Shown: positions 14,001 to 27,400 of the stretch, one piece after another
How positions within the stretch are numbered: position 1 is the first letter of the stretch
Layout: every line of letters starts with the position of its first letter
DNA from: Onchocerca lupi
Taxonomy: Eukaryota > Nematoda > Chromadorea > Rhabditida > Onchocercidae
Assembly (NCBI GenBank): GCA_028564675.1
Contig: JAOVVO010000308.1
Location: 26,389-90,388, forward strand
Reading direction: 5' to 3'
Length of the DNA stretch: 64,000 bases
The notes under the pieces: model-generated
Told to the model about the DNA's origin: nothing
What the model saw: the letters and a program-made list of their open reading frames with translations, nothing else
The model's database searches: none
Made by a program: the position numbers and the translations under genes

Positions 14001-15095
14001 ATTGGGATCTCCACTATCTGCACCAGAAAACCAATAAAAAAAGTATAGAAACTTTAAAAGTTGAAATTTATATGTTAAAGCTAAAAAATTCACTTGTTCC
14101 GGAATTTATTAATAATACCCACCAGCATAAGCAACATTACGATAATCATTTGTGACAACCAACGACGCTGCTTTATCTTGATGGCTCCAGTGCGTTGGCA
14201 ATGGTGTTTTCTACAACACTTACTGGAATTAAGAAAACCTTCGAAAATAATTCGATCGTTCATTTCTCTTTAAAATGTAGAAGAATTTGAGACTTGTAAA
14301 ATGCATCAACATTAGCTTTTCGCCCAACTGTATTTCGGGAAATTCTACGCCGAAACTGACTATTTTTCAGGTATCATTTTTATTTGTAAACGGTTTTGTC
14401 TACAAATAATTTGCTCGGCTTTTCGTTACTGATTTTAAATATTCGAAAATATCTTTCAAACTACTTTTAAGTTCCGTCTTAGAAATTTATAGCTGCAATG
14501 AGCTTATTGCAAATTTCAGATAATTATTTTTTTTTTGCACGTTAAGCAGGCACATGACACAAGCTTGGATAATACACATGCAAAAACATCCATTCTGAAG
14601 CGTCAGAGGAAATTTTTACAAAACTGTAACACTCATGACATAGATAAATTTTCAAACATAATGGAAATTTCATGTGGATTTATGAAAATCTGACATAAAG
14701 CACTGCTAAATACCTTTTGATCCACAAACGGATAAAGCTGTAGCAAACGTTCATTAACTTCTTTAGGTCGTTCTCCTGAACATATCACTTTATATCGTGG
14801 TCTCCTACGCCTCAATGCCGCATCAGGACTCAAGCTTTTTACTTCAACAACATCGTCCAATACTGTTTCATCAAAATCCTGCAAAATTCAATCTTCTATT
14901 TTCAAAAAACTTAAAACTTTACTTCATCCCCAATATACTGAGCCAGAATAACAAGAATTCAAGAACCATTTTGGAAGTGAAATGAGTTCATCTTGATGTA
15001 AAAAGTCCTGAAATATATATTTATCGTTCTTCTATTTCAAAATTTAAACTACTAATCCAATAGTGTTTAAACTCTATTACCTCTTCTCCAGACAT
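8050..15095 (-). CDS. RanBP9/RanBP10-like protein: SPRY, LisH, CTLH and CRA domains
   Basis: RanBP9/10 proteins are substrate-facing scaffolds of the CTLH (GID-type) ubiquitin ligase. I assemble 17 minus exons: 15095-15081, 14878-14714, 14210-14123, 14017-13838, 13547-13380, 12970-12840, 12138-12065, 11937-11789, 11238-11090, 10769-10673, 10300-10187, 9997-9895, 9803-9727, 9462-9367, 9243-9020, 8640-8529, 8195-8050. The total is 2088 nt, 695 residues. SPRY spans about 85-225 (GVYYFEVTIV; GWDRASYGYHGDDGNFFCSS; FTKNGRHLGIAI). LisH follows (SSWLLHEGYGRALAAFKKHA, about 275-300), then CTLH (LKQMILDGEVGKAIDRAR, to about 373). A Ser/Thr-rich linker fills about 374-535, and CRA is split over the last three exons. 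The start MSGEE has an in-frame stop four codons upstream. A second first exon at 15554-15583 may be used instead. RanBP9 versus RanBP10 cannot be separated by eye. Confidence 0.92.
8421..8470 (-). pseudogene. Degenerate tRNA-like element (box A/box B remnant)
   Basis: In the last intron of the RanBP-like gene, the minus strand reads GTAGCTCAGTGCGTTATGTA (8470-8451), like a tRNA D-arm or pol III box A. It is followed at 8436-8421 by GGTCGCAGATCAGAGC, resembling a T-arm or box B. The gap between them is only about 14 bases, too short for an intact anticodon arm, and flanking acceptor-stem pairing is not apparent. It could be a decayed tRNA or a tRNA-derived SINE fragment, or chance. Confidence 0.3.
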
Positions 15096-15553
15096 TTGTC
15101 CCGTTTACTTTCCACAGTTATTTGAAATACGTGGCAATAGTCTAAGATTCGAAGAAAGACTACTCCGTGTGAAACAACGGATTGAATACTGGGCAAAGAT
15201 CATTGTACATATAATAACACAGATATTGAGCGCAATAATTTATAAAGATCAAATCCTTCCTAGTTTTATAGCTCAATTAAATTTAAATACTCGGTTTTTT
15301 GAACTTTTAAGAAAAAATCTAATATATAACTTTCTATAAAACTGCTCGCGGAAAATAGATTTTTAGAACAAGTTGCAATTCATCGGAAAGATGAATCCTT
15401 AAATGAATTTCTGAACAGAGAAATCTATGATCTATGTGAATGTACAATTTTTTGCAATAGTTTCCAAAAAAAAATTTAGGTATCAAATTCATCGATGAAT
15501 GAACTGCTAAGATGGATGAAATGAAGTAAAAATGTTTGTAATAAAAAAATTAC

Positions 15554-15583
15554 ATTTTGTAATGCTTCAACTTCCATAGTCAT
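15554..15583 (-). CDS. Probable alternative first coding exon of the RanBP-like gene
   Basis: The minus strand gives ATG followed by ten codons (MTMEVEALQN) and a GTAATTTT donor after a complete codon. That phase matches exon 2 of the RanBP-like gene at 14878 (GATTTTGATG, phase 0), exactly as the MSGEE exon does. An in-frame TGA lies 18 codons upstream, so this ATG is the first in its frame. It sits directly downstream of a conspicuously G+C-rich stretch that looks like a promoter or 5' UTR. The isoform would be 700 residues. I infer two alternative starts; transcript data would decide. Confidence 0.5.
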
Positions 15584-15596
15584 TTTCCTCTTTACT

Positions 15597-15680
15597 TCCC
15601 GCACCTCGAAGTAACAACAACCGGCCACGCCACCTCACAACCGGCCGATCGACACTTCTCTATCCCGGATATCTCCAATT
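15597..15680 (-). promoter_or_regulatory. G+C-rich putative promoter/5' UTR of the RanBP-like gene
   Basis: This is one of the most G+C-rich stretches in the window. It contains two copies of ACAACCGGCC 21 bases apart and a GGCCGATCG motif. It lies immediately upstream (minus strand) of the MTMEVEALQN exon. No experimental signal can be inferred; the assignment rests on position and composition. Confidence 0.35.
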
Positions 15681-16654
15681 ATGGCTTTTATCTGAAAAGA
15701 GAAAAATTCACTAAGTTGATTAAATTTTTTCTCGAAATCAAAAACAAGATCTAGATGTTTCAAGAAAATATTTACTCGAATTTCGAAATTCTAAATTTCA
15801 GTAAATAGGTCTCGGATTTTAAATTTACTCGAGTATTCAAATCACCTTTTCGGAGGTGATTTGTTTAAATCGCGAATTCGCTGGATTCAGTTGCTATTTC
15901 TTCTTTGAAAATTAACAAATTTACTATTTATTAACATAAAACTTCCGAAATATTTTGATAGGAAATCCAAAATTGCCTCATTCTTTTCTTCACAAAGACA
16001 GAAATCTGTTAGAATTATGATAGTAGAGAGAGAAATTTGCCTGAGAAAACAGCAAGTACATGCGGAAAAATCACTTCCCCGTAGCACTTGATATAAACGA
16101 ACTTTCCGGATGACTAACGGTCGCTCTCTGATTCCTTGAATGATTACAGGATCATATGAATCAATAAATTTCTACTATTAAGTAGGGCTTTACTTTGAAT
16201 TTTATGGACTTCTTTTTTTTTTCTAATATATAAAGCCAGATGACAAAACTCTAATAAATTCATCATAAAATGGCGGAGGAGATTATCTTAAACAAGAAAT
16301 TCCAGAGAGAATAGATTCAAAAGTCCGCGATGTCGCGGTATAATTCATTGGGATTTGCGATAGGCGACATATCTGATTGTTTGTCCTTCACCGAACATAT
16401 AAAAATTATCTTAAAAAAATAGCACAGAACGATGGACTCGTCCACATTATTGATCACCGTTCTAAATATTTTGCTTTGTGCAAAGCAGCTGATTTAACTA
16501 ACACAGTAGGAAAGTGAGCGTGCTAAGACCCAAAGTAATAAATTTAAGATTTTCTGAAAAAAATTAAATTGTTATCACTATTTTATCACTACATTGTTTT
16601 TATTATATGTTATTGCATTCATAAATTCTGTTTGCAATGCATTTATTCATTTCT

Positions 16655-17050
16655 TGCATGCATATATATTATCAATTATTATTGCATTCAATCATAATAA
16701 TAAGGAAAAAGATAATATGCATTAATAATGCACGCATACATCTATATTATCAACTATTATTGCATTCATGCGTGATAAAAATGATAACATGCATTGATAA
16801 TACATACGTGCATATATTAACAATTATTATCTACTATACTTCTGGACATGCATGCATGCATGCTTCATTATTTACTATTGCACTACTCATCATATTACTA
16901 TGCATGCACATACACTACCAACTATTATTGCATTCTTAAAAACAAATATAATCACTGAATGATTATTTTCATTCCTATTTATTATATATATTGCATGCAT
17001 ACATGCACGCATATGTTATTACTCGTTATTGTGCTATTCACCACATTATA
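16655..17050. repeat. Degenerate tandem repeat rich in CATGCAT
   Basis: Imperfect copies of a module containing GCATGCATAYATAT, then TTATCAACTATTATTGCATTC, recur about every 70-95 bases. One stretch runs CATGCATGCATGCATGC at about 16848-16864. An open frame across 16637-16939 simply follows the repeat and is not a gene. Confidence 0.65.
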
Positions 17051-17880
17051 TTAGAACTAATTATAATAACTGATAATTGCATCACTTTAGACTATCATCA
17101 ATTCCTCAACTTTCAGTTTTTTTTTTCAGTTAAATTTATTCTAAATAATTAAAAAAGAAATCAAATATTTTATTGTATTCGCAAATTTCATAATCGATTT
17201 ATTATAAAATTTGCAAAAAATGATGAAATATTTGATTTGCTTTAATGATTTAAAATAAATTCGAGTTAATATACAAAACTAGTCATAACTCTCTGTGATC
17301 CTTTCTTTCCCTTCCACCTTTCCTGTTTTTGTTTTATTAAGAAATTTTTATCATTAAATATCATCCTTTACTGCTTTTAAAATTTTGAAATGCGTCATTT
17401 TTGCAGTCGCGAAAATTTTCGATAATATCTTTGAATTCTAATTCTCTCAAATGAAAAGAATGTTCATATTTTAGCAATTTCCTTCACTAGTTTATCTATT
17501 TTCTCCGTTTTCGAACAGAAAATGCATTTCAACATTTTATTAAAATAATTTTCACTGAGAAATTTCCAAACTTTGAATTTACATTTCAATCATGTTATTT
17601 TATATTTGATTGATTATTTCTCATATACACGTTAGGTATATATATATATTCGACTTTTAAATTACTATAATATGGTAAGTCAAAAAAAAAAAAGAATAGA
17701 AATGTGTGATAAATTAAAATGATAACAACTTTTTCGAATTTTCACTTCAATTCCAATATTTTCAATTTCAATTTAATTATTTAGCTTTTCAAATTTTCAC
17801 TTCAATTCTCATATCTTTAACTTCTATTTTTATCAAATTTGCCTTTTCTATTTTGAAATTTCGTTTACTTCAAACAATTT

Positions 17881-17938
17881 TTATAAAATGCATAACTTTT
17901 TTATAAAATGCATAACTTTTTTATAAAATGCATAACTG
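17881..17938. repeat. Three tandem copies of a 20-base unit
   Basis: The unit TTATAAAATGCATAACTTTT is present three times head to tail; the third copy diverges at its end. It lies in intergenic sequence downstream of the LEV-10-like gene. Confidence 0.85.
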
Positions 17939-18997
17939 CTCCAACATTTCATTGTAATTTTTAATGTGAAATTCAAATCATGAAATTTTTGCTATCCATT
18001 ATCAAAGAATACCTTTCAACAAAAGTAAGCAATAGTATTCGTCGTTTTCATTGTATTAATGCTAATTTATTTATTTTTTCTTCCTTTTACTTTTTTTTTA
18101 ATTTTTCAAATGACCCGCCAAATTATGGATTTTCTCAAATCTAAAAAAATTGAACTCTATGAAATATTTCTTTTCAAATTTTTGAAAAAAAAAAACTTTT
18201 CTTGCAAAGTCTTAAAAAATTGAAGTATATGGAATAGTATTATTTATATTGTAAATTATCATTTATGAAACATGAAAAGAATACATTTTGAAAGCATCTC
18301 AACAAAAGAGTATTTCACGTCATAACAAATCGAAGATTAATGAATTGAAATAAACAAGCGATCATATTTCGTCCCAATAGTTACCGATTATTTCTGAAAA
18401 GCATTGTTTGGAAATAATAATTAAACATATTTATTTATTTTTCTATATCAAAAATAACAATTTGCAAATATTTATTATTAAATTTTAAATTAATTATCAT
18501 TTATGTCACAACAATTATCAAAACTCGAAATTATTCTTTGTGAATTGATTGATGAGTTAACTAAGTCAATTTGAACTTTGCAAAAAAAATCCTCGAAAAT
18601 CTCTTACGATTTTTCAAATCTTCAAAAAAGTTAATTTATGGCAAAGCAAAATAATTAATTATTGAATTTAGCAAATTCAAATTAATAATATTTCAGAAAT
18701 AAATTTTGCAAATTTATTGTCAATTTGAAAATATAATGCTAGGAAATACTAGGAATACTACAATATTATGCTAATTTTTATCATTGTTGCATAAAAATTT
18801 AATTATATTGAATCAAATTATACAGTGAGATTGAAAATAATGAGATTTAGAAAAAAAAAAATGAAATTATAAAATGATAACTCTCCGGATATTATAATAT
18901 TTTCATCGAATTTAATTTTGGTTGAAATAATTCATACTTGAAAATTTCTAAATATTGTGATATGCATGCATAGTTTTCGCATTTCAATAATTGAAAT

Positions 18998-19003
18998 TTT
19001 ATT
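18998..19003 (-). other. Polyadenylation signal AATAAA of the LEV-10-like gene
   Basis: The minus strand carries a canonical AATAAA 62 bases beyond the stop codon at 19065, a usual nematode 3'-UTR spacing. Confidence 0.5.
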
Positions 19004-19064
19004 TAATATCAAAGAGATTAATTTCAATTTAATTTTTAAAATTTGAATCAAACAAAAGGAAAAA

Positions 19065-22000
19065 TTATCCGTAAAAAATATTATTATCATCAATGGATTT
19101 TGAGGAATGTATAAGTGAGGCATTATTCTTGCTTGTGCTTGTTTCACCGTTTGGTGATTTATCATTTCGTTGATCAATCGATAATGGAATGATATCAGCG
19201 GTTACATTATGATGCGTTAGACGTGATGCTGCAGGTGACGGTAATAAGCTTAAAATTTAAAAAACAGGTTATTTATCATATCATTGATTATAAAATGATA
19301 ATATTGCAAAAATTGTTTAATCTGAATAACTAATTCAGAATGTTCAAAAAATTTTTAATTAAAAAAAAAAAAAAAAAAGAACAGAAAATATGAAATTCAT
19401 TTGGTTAAAAAATGTAAATTATTTGAAAATTTTCGAATACTTACTGTGGATCGGCTTTTGTAATTGGTCTCGGATTCCGGAATGGCTTTCGCTGATGTTT
19501 CATTCCGAATTTCGCACGACGACGACGTTTATCCTTTTTTTTCTCAAACTTTTTCTTAAACACATAAGCAACAAAACCGAAAATGAACAAAAATATGCAA
19601 CCGGAAAATGTTGCCACAAAAAATACCATTCGTATGTCAGCTGCATTCTCCAATTTACTACCTGAAAAAAAGAAAAGTTTCCTGAAAAAAGGAATGGAAA
19701 AAAAAAATGAAATATTTCGTTTAACTTTTTTGATCCATATTGCAAGAGAAATGATGAAAAATTAATCGAGAAAATTTTCAAAAAAATTTATGATATTATA
19801 AGGATCTGCTTTAAATTTATATAATTGGTTTTTTTTTGGAATTTTTTTTAGAATTAAAATGTTTAAACAATAAAAATAAAATATTGCTTAAAGTTGTGCA
19901 ATTTCTCATAACTATAAAATTTATTACAAACTTTTATAATTGTAATGTCAATTACAAACTTTTTCTATAATTGAAAAATTTGGTAAATAATTGTTTTTGC
20001 AGTTGTTAATTAATTCCTTAAATTGCAAATTAATTGCAAATATTTTTAAATATAAGACCAAATATTGGTTGCAGTATATAATTTTTTGTAATTGTAAAAT
20101 TTATCATACAATTTTTTTTTTCTTTTTCGTACTTTCAAACAAATTAATTACAAACATTTTTAAGTATAAAATTAAAATATGATTTGAAGTGTTTAATTTT
20201 TGCAAATTGTAAAATCAATTCCAAACTATTATATTACAAAACTTTTTTGCAATTGTAAAATTTAATGTATTGTCTCTTTTTTTTTCTGTAATTGTAAAAT
20301 TAAGTTATTAAATTACAAATTATTCACGAATATTTTTAAGTTTAAGTCTAAAATATTGCTTGAAAATGTGTAATTTATTGTAATTTTAAACATAATAAAG
20401 ATTTATTGTTCAATGATTATAGCTCAAAGTAATGCTTAGTCAAACCAAACTTTCATTTATCTATTTGACACTTGACAATAGGACTCAAATATTAAACTTG
20501 TTTACTCTTTTCCATTCTTCTTCTTTTTATCGCAAACTTTACAAATAAACATCAACAATAATATCATTTCCATTATCAACTTTCAATAGCAATTTTAAAA
20601 TGAGCAAAAATATTGATGAGTTTTTCGTAAATAATCTCTTTAGACAAATTTAGCAATTTAATGAATTTATTTAAGCTATCATGAATAAATGAATCATCCA
20701 ACGGTAAGATTAATTGCAAATTAATTAATTTAAAAAATTTTCAAATTCAAAATTAAATATTAAAATTTCTGAAATCTTTTGTCTTTATTATTTTAATATA
20801 GATATCAAATGTAAATATGTTTTACTATAATATAGATATCAAAACGTATAATTTACTTTTTATTTTAACATAATCATCAAATGTAACTACGATTAATCTT
20901 TGCAAAAATATAAACTAGTTTGGGAAGTTTTCAAATTTAAATTTAAATATCAAAATTTTTAAAATCTTTGCCGTTTTTTTTTTTTTTTTATTTTGATATA
21001 GATATCAAATACAAACAAATTGTTCTTTATTATTAAAAATTATTCATTTATCATTTTAATTGTTCTACAACCATAAATTTACAGATAATATATTTGTATT
21101 TCAGCTCGACACTAATTCATCATAGATGCTAAATATGCTAGATAAACTTATCAATTATATATGATAAAGTTATCAATAATATTGATAAAATAATTAGAAA
21201 TAAATAAAAAAAAAAATTAATATAGTGATTTTCAAAACAATATTAACCTACTACTAAAATGGATGAATACTTTTAATTAGTGATATAGTATTATAAATTT
21301 GTGATGCAGTATTGTAAAATTTAAAAAAAAAAATATTGCAAAATTAAAGATTAAATTTAATTCGTTAAAGATTTAATTTTTCTAAATTAAAATTTTCTAA
21401 AAGATACTGTAACTTACAGTTTGCTTCATCGGTATCATCATGTAAACCACAATTTTCATCACCGTTACATTTCAAACGAGCATCAATACATAATTTTGTA
21501 TATGTACAAAGATGCATCGATGGATCTGAACATTCGCTATCTTCTGAAAAATTTCGAAAAAAAAAAAGAGAAAATTAATAGAATGAATGTAAATGTTAGA
21601 TAAAAAAATTACGCAAGTAATATTTAAATTAAGATATTAATTAAATTTTTTGGATTAAACTGAAATTTTCCAAGAAAGAAAATTATTTTTCAAGTTAAAT
21701 TACATTGATATAAATGAAAAATTATTTAAATATATTTATTGGGGGAAATTTTTGCTTTGAAAAAAAAGAACATATTAATATCAATAAATGAAATTATTGA
21801 ATAATTTATAAATTATTCCTTTTTTTCTTTCAAAAATATTCTGTCTTCCAATTATTTTGATTTTCATATAATAATGTTGTGATAATCTCTAAAGAAGGTC
21901 AAAAATTGTATTATCATTGAACTGATGACGATTAATCTGATGAATAAACTAGAAATTAAACAAGAAAATTGGGACTGAAAAATTTTTTGATTACTTACAT

Positions 22001-24389
22001 ATTTTTGAATACTTTAACTTTTTTTTTTCTTTAAATATAAAAATGGTATATGTCTTTTGCAGCGATAGATTACAGAATTATTTTTTATATTTTAAATATA
22101 AAAAATTTTTTATATTTTAAATGGCTTATGTCTTTTGTAGCAACAGATTATAGAAAAGAATAAAAATATTTGATTTTTTAGAATCTGATTAAAATAACTA
22201 TTTACCTGTTATTTTTTTCACCTCTGTCCAGGTGAAATTAAAACCTTTTAAACCATTTACTTTATCAGGTGATGTGAAAAATCTAAAAAATAACTTAATT
22301 GATGAAAAAAAGACAGAAAATTATTTTGAAAATTATCCAGTGAATAGAATGTGACATACTTCGTGCTTTTACTTTTTAGCTTAAATTATTTGCTTATACT
22401 TTAATTTTCCAGAGTAATTAATATTTTACATAGGAAGGATGGAAATGATCAAAAAAATATTTCTTTATTGTTATAAAAATTCGTGAGAAATTCGACATTT
22501 TATAAAAATTAAATTAAATGAAATGAATGTTTTTCGATAAATATTTTTTTTTAAAAAAAAAAAAATTGTTTCGATAAATATTCGCCAAAACGGAATAATG
22601 AATGAAAAAAATACCTGATCCGGACAGTGTTATTTTTGGAAATGATAGGTTGTATGATACTTTCATCAGTACCGCAAATCTCTTGTACCGCAGGACCAGC
22701 TCCAACACCGCGTTCCGCATCTACACGAATTACCGCATTTTGGCAATTTACCGATTCCGCCGTCATTGAACCTTCTATTTCCATTTTCACAAGATGAAGC
22801 AATATCTTCAAGTTGAGGTTAAATTTCTCTATTTTATTAACAATTTAAATTATCAAATTCTTGCTTCTAATCTAAAAATTTTGTTCTCTTATTTAGTTTC
22901 AAACTTATATATTTATTTTCTAATTCAAATCTTGAATTTACTTTTAAATTTAAAATTCCAAGCAAAGAAGATTCAGATTCAAATCATGAATCAAAAATTT
23001 TGTTCTACTTTTAATATTGTTCAACATTTTTGAATCTATTTTTAAATTAGAAGTACCTAAGTAAAAAATTTAAAAGATCTCATTGATACCTGATGATTTG
23101 GTCGTACAGTAATTTCCCAATCACAGATTAAATCTTTATTATATTTGATCGGATAACCTGGTGATACAAACCAACCACTGGTCAAATCATCGGTTCGAGT
23201 TATCCGTTGACCACAATGTCGAGCAGCTGCTAGAAATTTATGGAATTTTATCATATCTTCATGATCAGATATTTATCAAAAGTTCAAATAGAAATAGCAG
23301 ATTTGTCACTAAACTGTAAGATTTTTAATTTTCTTTACGTTTATTACTTAAAAAATTAGGAGATTTTTTGGAAATTCGAATAAAATTATCAGAATATTTT
23401 GCCGCCTATTCGCAAGGTTTTTGAAAAAAATTTAATGAATGAGTAGAGTATTTTATCATTCAATTGCAAAATTTTTGATAAAACTTAATGAGTCAGTCGG
23501 ATCATTCCACCGCTTAATTGCAAGATTTTTGGCAAAACTTAATATAAGCGAGATTGTCCATGAAATATTTATACAAACCTTTTGTTGGAATTTCCTCAGC
23601 GAATGCTTTACGAATTTGATAAATTGCTTTGAATCCATTTCCAGTACCTTCATGATTGGACAGGAAGAAAACTCGAAGTTCATGTGAACCAAATGCAGTT
23701 ACCGTTGGTCCAGGAAATGTGTTCGCGCAATAGCGAGCTACAAAATTTCAATTTAATTTTTATTTTAATTAAAAATTAAATTTAAAATGCTTCGATGATA
23801 AATTATAACTACTTGAAAATATCAAAAATAAACTTTTCTTCGACGAACAAATTAGTTTAAATTAAATATTTTATACCTTGAAGTTGTAAAGTTTCCACTC
23901 CATTTTTAACAAAAACATCCGATATTTCTAGAAAATCAGCACAACTAAAATAAAAAATTATCAATTCTATTCATTTCCATAAATATTTTGTTAAAAAAAA
24001 ATGTATTTATCATAATTTAATTTATGATTTCTTGATCTATCGGAAATATATATTATCAGCGAAACTAAATGGAAAGTTTCATGTTTTATCGAATTCTTAC
24101 TAGAATATCAATCATCCTTTTGCAATTATATTTGATGTAAATTTTTTGTAGTTATGTTCGACAGGAATTCGTTTTATTTTTTTTTTATTTTTTCTCTTTT
24201 TTATAAAGAAACGATTACAATTGATAACTGATATGATAATCTTTATGCATGGGAAATAATAAATGTAACGCATCATTTACCTTCAAAAACGTTATTTTTT
24301 TGTTAATTTTGGAATAATATTGAAAATGATTTACCTATGAATTCGGATATCTCTTGAAAGATTTCAAAATGAAATCCAGAAAATTGAAC

Positions 24390-24425
<36 letters not shown>

Positions 24426-24438
24426 CAAAAAAATAAAC

Positions 24439-24469
<31 letters not shown>

Positions 24470-27400
24470 AATAAGCATCACCTTGTTTCAACTGATGAAT
24501 GTTCATCAACATAAAGAGCAAATTGTTCGAAATAAACTTGAATTTGTTCATCCGGTTTTGCCTTGATAATATATGTACAATTAGTGTCCAAAGGATACTG
24601 TAAAATAGATTTTGTTCTTTAATTTTTGGAATGATTTTAACTGTGAACTTCTGACATCTCGAAAATTTGGACCAAAAAAGAAAAATCAAATTTTAAATTA
24701 GTACAATATTTCAAGAGTAGAAAAAAAAATTACAGTAAACTTACATTTACCGGATATCGTGGACTATTAAACCATCCTCGAGGTTTCGTGAATTGAAACA
24801 CACATTGATTTGAATCACCAATTGGCTTTCCCGGAATACCAAAATCTGCAAAATTTATAAATCAAAGCAATCAACAATTATTTTAATAAATTTTTGAAAA
24901 TATTTTTCAAAGTTATAAATTTTTTAAAACTATAGAAAGTACTTTTAAAAGTTATAGTTTTTTTTATACCAAAGTTATAAATTTCGAAGTTACGAAATTT
25001 AAATTGAAATTTAATAATTTGAATAATTTTCAGCAGCAACAATCTTTCGTTGCATTTGAAACGAGAATATTGAAATTAATGAAATATTTAAATTGAAATA
25101 AAATTTTACTAAATATTATTTAATACCTGTTTTAAATTGAATCTTGGCTTTAAATCCCAATGGTTCTTGTCCATCACCTTTAGAAATTTTCTCATTAGAA
25201 TTAAATACTAGTACCATTCTTGGCCCATCACTAATATAAGGTCCCAAAACAGGTGAACCTACAATTATTGTATATTTATAAAAATTTTTCAAAAAAAAAA
25301 AAAATTTCACTTCATTTATCACTCAATTTCATTTATTTTGTTTAAGTACTTTTTTGAATTACATAAAATTTTTGAAAATTTTTATTCCACGTGAAAATAT
25401 TTCGTAGAAAGAATAAATTTCAAATATTCATTTTATCAAATTAAATTACAATTTACATATATACGTATGCCATTTTTTATTTTTCATATATCTAATAAAA
25501 AAACATTGAATATAAATAATTTTAAAGTGGTAATGAATAACTTGATTGAGCTAAATGCATAAGTGGGAAAATTATTTAAATTTCGGTAAAAACAAGCATG
25601 AGAGTTCACGTATTTTATTGAAGCAGATGTAAAAAATACGTGTATCATTTACAACTTAATGAATTGTTAATTTCTTTCCTACAAAGTTTGTAGTTTTAGT
25701 AGTGAGATATCTATTTGCAGCAATATTTATAAAATTAGTAATCAATAACTTGATTAAATTTGCATCTAATTTATGATATAGTAATTATAGCTGTATCTAT
25801 ATTTGAAAGTTTAAAAGATGAAGAAATTAAGAAAATTATTTAAATTTGTTGACTTGAATAACTTTAGATAAACTATATTGTACGATAGTTTCCTAGAAAA
25901 CTATACTATGTAATAGAAATAGGAATTTAATTGCAAAATCTTAAGTTTAGAATTCAAATTAACTATTCAAAATAGCAAAACTTGCTTGAAATTGCCAATT
26001 TGAATAATTGTGGATAAACCATACTGTATGATGGTTGTGTTGATGAAAGAATTACAGTATCATTAAATTGCATAATTTTAAGTTTGAATTCAAAGTTTAA
26101 ATTTAAGTAATTTCAAATGTTCAAGAAGATTGATTAAAACAAAACCATCTTGGATTCGATCACATATCACAGCATCATAATTACTTTCTTCGCCAGATGA
26201 TAAAACACTTTTAATACTTGTCGGAACGAAAGCAATGCCAACATAAGATGTAGCACACGGTTCATCATCATCATCATAATTAGCTGAGGAAGGCCTTAAT
26301 TAATTTAAGTTCGAATTAAAGCAGAATAAAAGATTTTAGAAAAATAATTTTTTTTTTAAAAATTAACCTAGAAAAATTCAAATAATACTCAAATCTAAGT
26401 AATATATTTGAAAAAAGTTTGCTCATAATATGATGATATTTCGATAGTTTTGAAACGAAATAATTTCTACTTTTAAATCAATCCGAAAAAATATCGAAAT
26501 TAAAACTTGAAATAAAACAAAACAATCAATTTGGATAAAGTTTGCACAATTTGATTGTTTTGAATGAACTAAACTGGTAGCAAAGGGAGTAAAAAAAAAA
26601 CTGGAGTAATGATTTATGCTTTAAAATTGACCCGAAAAAAATCGAAATAAAATTCAAAACAAAACAAACATAACCAATATATTTGAAAGATTTTGTATAA
26701 CTTTGAGAATATTTCAATAATTTTAAAGCAATAATACTCAAAAATCAAAAAATTTGGCTTTTTTTTTCTTTGCTTTTCTAAATAAAAAAATGAATTACTC
26801 ATTCATCCTTATTGTCTTTCAGATACCTTAAAATGAATAATTGTTTAAAAAGTCGAAAGACATTTTTTTACTCAACTAACCTGTCAATTGTTTCACTAAG
26901 AACAGCAAATTTTTCAAAGGTAAGTATTACTTCTTCGAGATTCTGCTCACCTTGTAAACCATCAATTATGAATGTACATGTGGTATTAGCTGGATACATT
27001 AATGGATACTGAAAATCTTGTCAAATAAAAGTATAAAATTTAAAAAAAAAAAAGTTTTTTTGTATTATTTGCTGTCTGCAGTTAATAAAAATATTTTTTC
27101 AGTTTTTTAGTTGATTTTTAAATTTCTTCTTTTATTTATTTTTTTTGGAATTTTTGTATAAGAAAGAGAATTGGATTTTTATTATTATTTGCTTTTTTTC
27201 TTTTTTTTTTTTTCAAGTATTGACGAAAATAACCATTCTTTTATTGAAAATAAAATTTTTTTTTTTCTTTTACTTTACAATAAATGGAAGTAGAAAGAAT
27301 TGTTGGATGTAATACTTTAAACTAATCTTTGCACTTTTTGCTTTTATTTATGTTTTTACTAACTTTTTCATTCTCTTCCTTCATTTAGATATCTATTTAA

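Larger units (their letters stand above)
15681..18997. other. Intergenic region between RanBP-like and LEV-10-like genes
   Basis: No convincing exon was found on either strand. The interval includes a G+C-richer patch near 16085-16140, a CCGCGATGTCGCGG inverted repeat at 16325-16338, and a CATGCAT-rich decayed repeat at 16655-17050. Low-complexity A/T sequence and a three-copy 20-mer at 17881 follow. Confidence 0.5.

Noticed and set aside
16637..16939. 100-codon plus-strand open frame
   Set aside because: It lies wholly in the CATGCAT-rich decayed repeat; the protein is just the repeat translated.
24303..24689. 128-codon minus frame and 70-codon plus frame
   Set aside because: Both run through long A/T homopolymers; only LEV-10 exon 15 (24482-24597) in another frame is real.
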